Below, in pieces: positions 7,419 to 11,947 of a stretch of 11,947 bases of DNA; the stretch's first letter is position 1, and the number at the start of each line of letters is the position of its first letter. The translations under genes were made by a program, and so were the position numbers. The notes below the pieces were generated by a model. The model had not been told where the DNA came from, ran no database searches, and worked only from the letters and a program-made list of their open reading frames with translations. Source of the DNA: Pseudomonadota bacterium (lineage in GTDB: Bacteria > Pseudomonadota > Gammaproteobacteria > Xanthomonadales > Marinicellaceae). The DNA lies in NCBI GenBank assembly GCA_008501575.1, contig QQUO01000357.1, positions 1 through 11,947 on the forward strand, given 5' to 3'.

Positions 7419-8081
7419 ATGAATCGCTGTGTTATCTGTCAATGTTCTGCCAAAAAACTGTTATGTACAGGCTGTCAAACACTGATTAAAGCGCCCCAAG
7501 CGGGTTGTCGCTGTTGTGCCAAACCTCTGCCGAAGTTAAGTGATTGCAATAACAGCCGTTTGTGTGCCGACTGTCGAAAGAGATTGCCTGTGTTTGATCA
7601 GATATTCTGTGCCGGCGTTTATCAATCACCGGGCAGTAACTGGGTGCTGGCACTGAAATTTTCGGGGCACTTACATTGGGCCCGAGCCATGGCAGAATTA
7701 ATGACGCCATGTCTCGCTGATGTACCCCTTGACTGGCCCTTGGTGGCGATACCGTTACACCGCAAACGACTGTTAAAAAGGGGTTATAACCAGGCCCATG
7801 AGATTGCACGGTTGTTGGCCCAATTCAGTGGCCGACAAGCCTTATCTGATGTCATTATTCGTCGAAAAGACACTGCCATGCAAGCCACCTTACCGGAAAA
7901 AAAACGTCAAGCAAATGTGCGCAATGCCTTTGCTGTGGTTGACCGGGATTTACCTCCGGTGGTTATTTTAGTGGATGACGTTTTGACCACCGGTCAGACG
8001 CTATCGGCAGCGGCGGCTGTCTTGAAAAAAGCAGGGGTTCAGCAAGTCTATGGTGTGGTGTTCCTGCGGTCGGACAGTTAG
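7419..8081 (+). CDS. comF: ComF family protein (phosphoribosyltransferase-like)
   Basis: Member of the ComF/GntX family, needed for DNA uptake in naturally transformable bacteria, probably acting in the cytoplasm on incoming single-stranded DNA; its biochemical activity is not settled. The 220 residues show a cysteine-rich N-terminal metal-binding region (Cys4, 7, 16, 19, 30, 32, 33, 49, 52). They also show the family block RKRLLKRGYNQAHEIA (115-130) and the PRPP-binding type I phosphoribosyltransferase motif VVILVDDVLTTGQT (181-194). The length is typical. It begins 28 bases after smc in the same direction with no terminator between them, so read-through from smc is likely. The Shine-Dalgarno sequence is weak. 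It ends convergent to trkH with a 34-base gap that holds no convincing terminator. The presence of comF alone does not prove competence. Confidence 0.9.
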   Translation: MNRCVICQCSAKKLLCTGCQTLIKAPQAGCRCCAKPLPKLSDCNNSRLCADCRKRLPVFDQIFCAGVYQSPGSNWVLALKFSGHLHWARAMAELMTPCLADVPLDWPLVAIPLHRKRLLKRGYNQAHEIARLLAQFSGRQALSDVIIRRKDTAMQATLPEKKRQANVRNAFAVVDRDLPPVVILVDDVLTTGQTLSAAAAVLKKAGVQQVYGVVFLRSDS

Positions 8082-8115
8082 TCTGAAAACACCATCCTTT
8101 TATAAAATACGCGGC

Positions 8116-9567
8116 TCAGTATTCCCAATAATCAGGAATCATCAAAATAAACAGGGTAAACAATTCCAGGCGACCAAAAACCATGGCTAAAGACAGCACC
8201 CATTTGGCGCCATCGTGTATGTCAGCATAATGCGGACCGGCATCAGCCAGTGCCGGGCCGAGATTGGTTAAAGCTGATAAGGATGCTGATAATGAAGTCA
8301 CAATGTCTTCTCCAAACATGGATAAAACCAGGGTGAAAACAATTAATAAAAACAAAAACTGGACAAAAAAGGCTGAAATTGAGTCCAACACCCGATAATT
8401 AACGGTTTTACCGTTAACCTTAATAAGAAATTTACCGTGGGGATGAATCAGCCGATAGAGTTCGCGCATACTCATTTTATATAACAAGATTATACGAATG
8501 ACTTTTATTCCACCGGCGGTGGAGCCGGCGCAGCCGCCAATACTGGCAAACATGAGAAGCATAATGGGTAAGGCGGCCGGCCACAAATAGAAACTTTCGG
8601 TGGTGTAGCCGGTGGTGGTGCCGATGGACACGGCTTGAAAAGTGCCCTGACGCAATGATTCAAATAAAGTGCTGGTGGTGTCAGTCATGTACAATTGCAC
8701 CGCCGTTAATAAGGACGCGACCGTTAAAATTCCCAAAAACACCTTCACTTCCGTATTGGCCATATAGGTTTTAATGGAAGCGCTTTTCCAGGCCACAAAA
8801 TGAGAGGCAAAGTTAATACCGGCGATGGCCATAAACAGCACCGCCAGCATCTCCAAAAGGGCATTATTAAAATGGCCGAATGAAGCATCATAAGGAGAGA
8901 ATCCCCCAATTGAAATGGTGCTAAAGGCATGACAGATGGCATCAAACATATTCATGCCCGCCAGGTAATAACTGATGATACACATCACGGTTATACCCAA
9001 ATATATGTACCACAAAGCCTTGGCAGTTTCGGTGATTCGGGGGGTCAGCTTCTGGTCTTTCATGGGGCCGGGTATTTCGGCCTTAAATATCTGCATACCA
9101 CCAATACGCAACATCGGTAACACCGCCACTGCCAACACAATAATCCCCATGCCACCAAACCATTGTAATTGTTGACGATAAAATTTTAAGGCGTGTGGTA
9201 AATGATTAATGTCGGTGAGAATGGTGGCGCCGGTGGTGGTTAAACCGGATATCGATTCAAACACAGAATCGGTTAAAGACAACACCGGATCATCCGATAA
9301 ATATAAGGGCAATGCACCGGCCAAGCCGACAATAATCCAAGAAGCACCGGCCACCAGAAAACCACTGCGGATACTTAAGTTGGCTGTGTGCTTGCGGTTG
9401 GGGAAGAACAGTACCCCGCCAATCACCACCAAAGTTGCAAAACCTTCTAAAAAAGGCCAAATGTCACCATCTTGATAAATAACACCGACCAAAACCGGTG
9501 GCAACATCATCAAGCTGCACATCAGCAACAGTATGCCAATAATCTTTTGTACGATGGCAGCATTCAT
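8116..9567 (-). CDS. trkH: Trk potassium uptake system membrane subunit TrkH/TrkG
   Basis: Inner-membrane pore subunit of the Trk K+ uptake system. The 483 residues match family length and contain the four pore-loop repeats of the KtrB/TrkH superfamily, each with its filter glycine: TTTGAT (110-115), SIGGF (219-223), GTTTGY (316-321) and TNLGP (434-438). Other family blocks include QLQWFGGMGII (133-143), the third-repeat segment GGCAGSTAGGIKVIR (344-358) and GRLELFT (465-471) near the C terminus. The gene lies three bases after the trkA stop with no separate Shine-Dalgarno sequence, so its translation is probably coupled to trkA. In E. coli the two genes are unlinked. Here the pore and its nucleotide-binding gate subunit are made from one message, downstream of an NtrX-like regulator. 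No terminator is evident after it. Confidence 0.95.
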   Translation of the reverse strand: MNAAIVQKIIGILLLMCSLMMLPPVLVGVIYQDGDIWPFLEGFATLVVIGGVLFFPNRKHTANLSIRSGFLVAGASWIIVGLAGALPLYLSDDPVLSLTDSVFESISGLTTTGATILTDINHLPHALKFYRQQLQWFGGMGIIVLAVAVLPMLRIGGMQIFKAEIPGPMKDQKLTPRITETAKALWYIYLGITVMCIISYYLAGMNMFDAICHAFSTISIGGFSPYDASFGHFNNALLEMLAVLFMAIAGINFASHFVAWKSASIKTYMANTEVKVFLGILTVASLLTAVQLYMTDTTSTLFESLRQGTFQAVSIGTTTGYTTESFYLWPAALPIMLLMFASIGGCAGSTAGGIKVIRIILLYKMSMRELYRLIHPHGKFLIKVNGKTVNYRVLDSISAFFVQFLFLLIVFTLVLSMFGEDIVTSLSASLSALTNLGPALADAGPHYADIHDGAKWVLSLAMVFGRLELFTLFILMIPDYWEY

Positions 9568-9570
9568 GAT

Positions 9571-10947
9571 TTATAAGTATGAGGCATCCACTTCAAATAA
9601 GATTTTCAAATCATTTACATTTTTCGTGTTGGTGACAAAAATAATAAGGTGATCGGCATTTTTGATGACTTCATGTTGATGGGCCATTAACACCTCGCCA
9701 TCACGAATAATACCACCAATGGAACAACCGGCGGGCAGCATCAGGTTTTTAATTTTATGGCCAATGACATGGGAGGTGGCACTGTCACCGGCAACCTTGA
9801 TTTCTAAGGCTTCAGCGGCACCATCGAGTAATGAATGCACCCGTGCAGTAAAGTCGCCACGGACATGCGCTAAGATACCACCGATGGTGATGTGTTGTGG
9901 TGAAATCACAATATCAATGGTGTCTTTTTCAATCAATTCTGAGTAATTACTTTTATTGATTAAGGTGATGACTTTTTTGGCCCCCAATTTCTTGGCCAAT
10001 AAGGCCGAGAATAAGTTGGAATGGTCATCATTGGTTAGGGCGCAAAAAATATCGGTTCCGGCAATGTTCTCTTCGCGTAAAATACTTTCAGAGGTACAGT
10101 CGCCACGTATAACCAGGGCCTTGTTTAATTCTTCGGCAATATGTGCAGAGCGCTCCTTGCCATATTCAATGACTTTAACCGAATGTTCTTGTTCTAAGGC
10201 TTTGGCCAGGTTAAAGCCGACATGGCCGCCACCGGCTATCATGATTTTATAATTTGGCCGGCTGGTTTTGTGCCAGGTTTCCATGATTTTTCGGATGTGT
10301 TTTTTGGCCGCTAAAATAAACACCAAATCACCCAACCGTAAGACCGTGTCACCAACCGGTTCGATGGCCTTGCCCTCGCGAAACAAAGCCGCCACCCTGG
10401 CATCGGCACCTTCCGGTAAGATGCGGTGAAATTCTCGCAGTTGTTGGTCAACCAAAGGACCATTTTTAACCACTTCAATGGTCACCAGTTGCGCCCGCCC
10501 CTGGGCAAATTCCATCACCTGCAAAGCACCTTCATATTCAATCAGGCCATGAATATGCTTAGTTACTAATTGCTCAGGAGAAATGTGAAAATCGATGGGC
10601 ACATGCTCGTGCTCAAACATTTCCGGGTGATTGGCGTATTCAGCTTCCCGGATGCGAGCGATTTTAGTGGGGGTGTTAAATAAGCTATAGCACACCTGAC
10701 ATGCCACCATATTCACTTCATCGGAACTGGTTAAGGCCACCACCATGTCAGCATCAGCGGCCCCGGCCCGAATTAATACGGAAGGGTGTGAAGCATGACC
10801 ATGAACTGTACGGATATCCATGTCCAGCTGCAGCTCATTCAATAAATTAATATCAATATCGACCACCGAAATGTCGTTGTTTTCTTTTTCTAAATGTTTG
10901 GCAATCGAGGAACCGACTTGACCGGCACCGAGGATGATGATTTTCAT
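9571..10947 (-). CDS. trkA: Trk potassium uptake system regulatory subunit TrkA
   Basis: Peripheral cytoplasmic subunit that binds NAD(H) or ATP/ADP and gates the TrkH pore. The 458 residues form the standard tandem RCK architecture. The first Rossmann domain has GAGQVG (7-12) with Asp30 at the end of strand 2 and is followed by an RCK-C domain at about 145-225. The second Rossmann domain has GGGHVG (239-244) and is followed by an RCK-C domain at about 375-455. Both nucleotide motifs are intact. The start ATG overlaps the stop of the upstream regulator as ATGA, which indicates translational coupling, and the trkH ATG comes three bases after its TAA. No good Shine-Dalgarno sequence is visible. 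The tight ntrX-trkA-trkH arrangement points to co-expression. Linkage of trkA to ntrX is seen in other proteobacteria, so this part of the order is not unusual. Confidence 0.95.
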   Translation of the reverse strand: MKIIILGAGQVGSSIAKHLEKENNDISVVDIDINLLNELQLDMDIRTVHGHASHPSVLIRAGAADADMVVALTSSDEVNMVACQVCYSLFNTPTKIARIREAEYANHPEMFEHEHVPIDFHISPEQLVTKHIHGLIEYEGALQVMEFAQGRAQLVTIEVVKNGPLVDQQLREFHRILPEGADARVAALFREGKAIEPVGDTVLRLGDLVFILAAKKHIRKIMETWHKTSRPNYKIMIAGGGHVGFNLAKALEQEHSVKVIEYGKERSAHIAEELNKALVIRGDCTSESILREENIAGTDIFCALTNDDHSNLFSALLAKKLGAKKVITLINKSNYSELIEKDTIDIVISPQHITIGGILAHVRGDFTARVHSLLDGAAEALEIKVAGDSATSHVIGHKIKNLMLPAGCSIGGIIRDGEVLMAHQHEVIKNADHLIIFVTNTKNVNDLKILFEVDASYL

Positions 10948-11947
10948 GATGAACCGATGTTCTTGGGGTTAATGTCTAAGGTGCGCAATTTACGATATAA
11001 GTTGGTTCGTTCCATACCGGAGATTTTGGCTAAATCACCGACTTTCCCATCCACTTTTTGGAGGTGATAGAGTAAATAATCACGTTCAAACTCTTCACGC
11101 GCTTCACGTAATTCTAAATCATAGCGGGTTTGCTGGGAACTGCTGATGAGCGATTGCTTATTTTGTTCAATAAATGATTCCACTTCTGATTGTTGGATTT
11201 CCGTTTTGCCGCCGGCCAGTTGTAATTGTCTAACCAGGTTTTTTAATTCTCGTAAATTGCCCGGCCAATGATAGTGACGCAAGTAATTTTGAGCCGCTAC
11301 GGATAGTTTGCGGTAAGGTGTTTGTTCAATATCCGGTAAATGATTAACATAAAAGTTAAGCAACTCAGGGACATCTTCAGAACGTTGTTGCAGTGGAGAT
11401 AAGAAAATTACAAATTCTGCCAAACAGTCGTATAAATCGCGACTAAAGTCACCTTGATTTATGAGTGCAGTTAAATCCTGTTGGCTGGTGGCCAGCACCT
11501 GGGTTCTTGAATGGTGATGGGGTTTTTGCCATTGTTTTAATTGGCTTAACAATTTTTGTTGTGACAGTTCGGTTAAACAATCAACATTGGCAATCACACA
11601 ACTGCTTGCATTGTTCGGTTTATGTTGTGCCAGGGCCGCATCGATGTTGTCATCATCTAAACTTAAACTATCCAACATAGTGACCGATTTATTGTGATGG
11701 CGGTGGTGGTGAATTAATAAAGCGGTGGTTGATTTACCGGTGCCGGCATCACCATACAACAGCACATTGTGTTGGGTTTTGGCTATTTTCTTTAACGTTT
11801 CCCGCAGTTCCACGGCTGCTTTGGAGTTACCGATGGGGTCTATGATTTGCCATCGTGGTGCTTGTGCTTGGCTGTTTTGTGTTTGCCGATGTTGTGCCAA
11901 TGTGGTTTCAATGGTCTGTAATAATTTGGCCAGTGAAATGGGTTTTT
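10944..11947 (-). CDS. ntrX: NtrX-like response regulator with degenerate AAA+ domain (5' end outside window)
   Basis: The frame stays open to the window edge: 15 residues before the TTG at 11900 begin KPISLAKLL, the conserved Lys-Pro and last helix of a receiver domain. The protein is therefore a two-component response regulator, cut by the window edge. Numbered from that TTG, it has an AAA+ Walker A GDAGTGKS (50-57), sensor II segment WPGNLREL (212-219) and a C-terminal Fis-type helix-turn-helix ending GMERTNLYRKLR (295-306), close to NtrX. Several key parts are missing. There is no GAFTGA loop, Walker A to B is about 15 residues shorter than in NtrC, the Walker B Asp-Glu appears as Ala104-Asn105, and the two arginine-finger positions fall on Ser153 and Cys159. 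A His-rich patch HHHRHH follows Walker A (64-69). It probably binds DNA but not sigma-54. NtrX is inferred from the C terminus and trkA linkage. Confidence 0.8.
   Translation of the reverse strand, partial: KPISLAKLLQTIETTLAQHRQTQNSQAQAPRWQIIDPIGNSKAAVELRETLKKIAKTQHNVLLYGDAGTGKSTTALLIHHHRHHNKSVTMLDSLSLDDDNIDAALAQHKPNNASSCVIANVDCLTELSQQKLLSQLKQWQKPHHHSRTQVLATSQQDLTALINQGDFSRDLYDCLAEFVIFLSPLQQRSEDVPELLNFYVNHLPDIEQTPYRKLSVAAQNYLRHYHWPGNLRELKNLVRQLQLAGGKTEIQQSEVESFIEQNKQSLISSSQQTRYDLELREAREEFERDYLLYHLQKVDGKVGDLAKISGMERTNLYRKLRTLDINPKNIGSS

Noticed and set aside
8082..8115. Terminator between convergent comF and trkH
   Set aside because: The only symmetry is the AT-only palindrome TTTTATAAAA (8098-8107), too weak for an intrinsic terminator.
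11898..11900. TTG as the true start of the NtrX-like protein
   Set aside because: The frame is open to the window edge and the upstream residues (KPISLAKLL) are the end of a receiver domain, so the gene starts outside the window.

Overview
The window comes from a bacterial chromosome of moderate GC content, most likely a gammaproteobacterium. The evidence is the hinge type of the Smc protein, the E. coli-like bfd-bfr pair under a near-consensus Fur box, the ComF/GntX-type protein and the ntrX-trkA-trkH order. Genus cannot be assigned from the sequence. I see no mobile element, CRISPR array, tRNA or rRNA. Coding density is very high and the longest non-coding stretch is about 113 bases.

Layout, left to right. 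(1) Bases 1-2555, plus strand: the C-terminal part of an FMN-dependent glutamate synthase-like protein, broken by an apparent single-base deletion near 116, followed after 20 bases by a dicarboxylate/acidic amino acid:cation symporter. (2) 2556-3427, plus: an iron storage module. A promoter overlapped by a Fur box drives bfd (bacterioferritin-associated ferredoxin), followed by bfr (bacterioferritin with an intact ferroxidase centre and haem Met). A hairpin terminator that can work in both directions separates bfr from the convergent queF. (3) 3455-3808, minus: queF, a short-form nitrile reductase of queuosine synthesis, divergent from smc. (4) 3884-8081, plus: smc (chromosome condensation ATPase), then comF. 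(5) 8116-11947, minus: a compact operon reading from the right edge, ntrX-like response regulator, trkA, trkH. ntrX and trkA overlap by four bases (ATGA) and trkA and trkH are three bases apart.

The genes form several ordinary housekeeping units: glutamate metabolism and uptake, iron storage and release, tRNA modification, chromosome organisation, and potassium uptake with a linked regulator. The most unusual object is the NtrX-like regulator. It keeps a receiver-domain end, a Walker A motif, the WPGN-REL segment and a Fis-type helix-turn-helix. It has lost the GAFTGA sigma-54 contact loop, the Walker B acidic pair and the arginine-finger positions, so it probably cannot work as a sigma-54 activator. 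The glutamate synthase frameshift and the Fur-controlled bfd promoter are the other points worth attention. I found no clearly novel multi-gene system.
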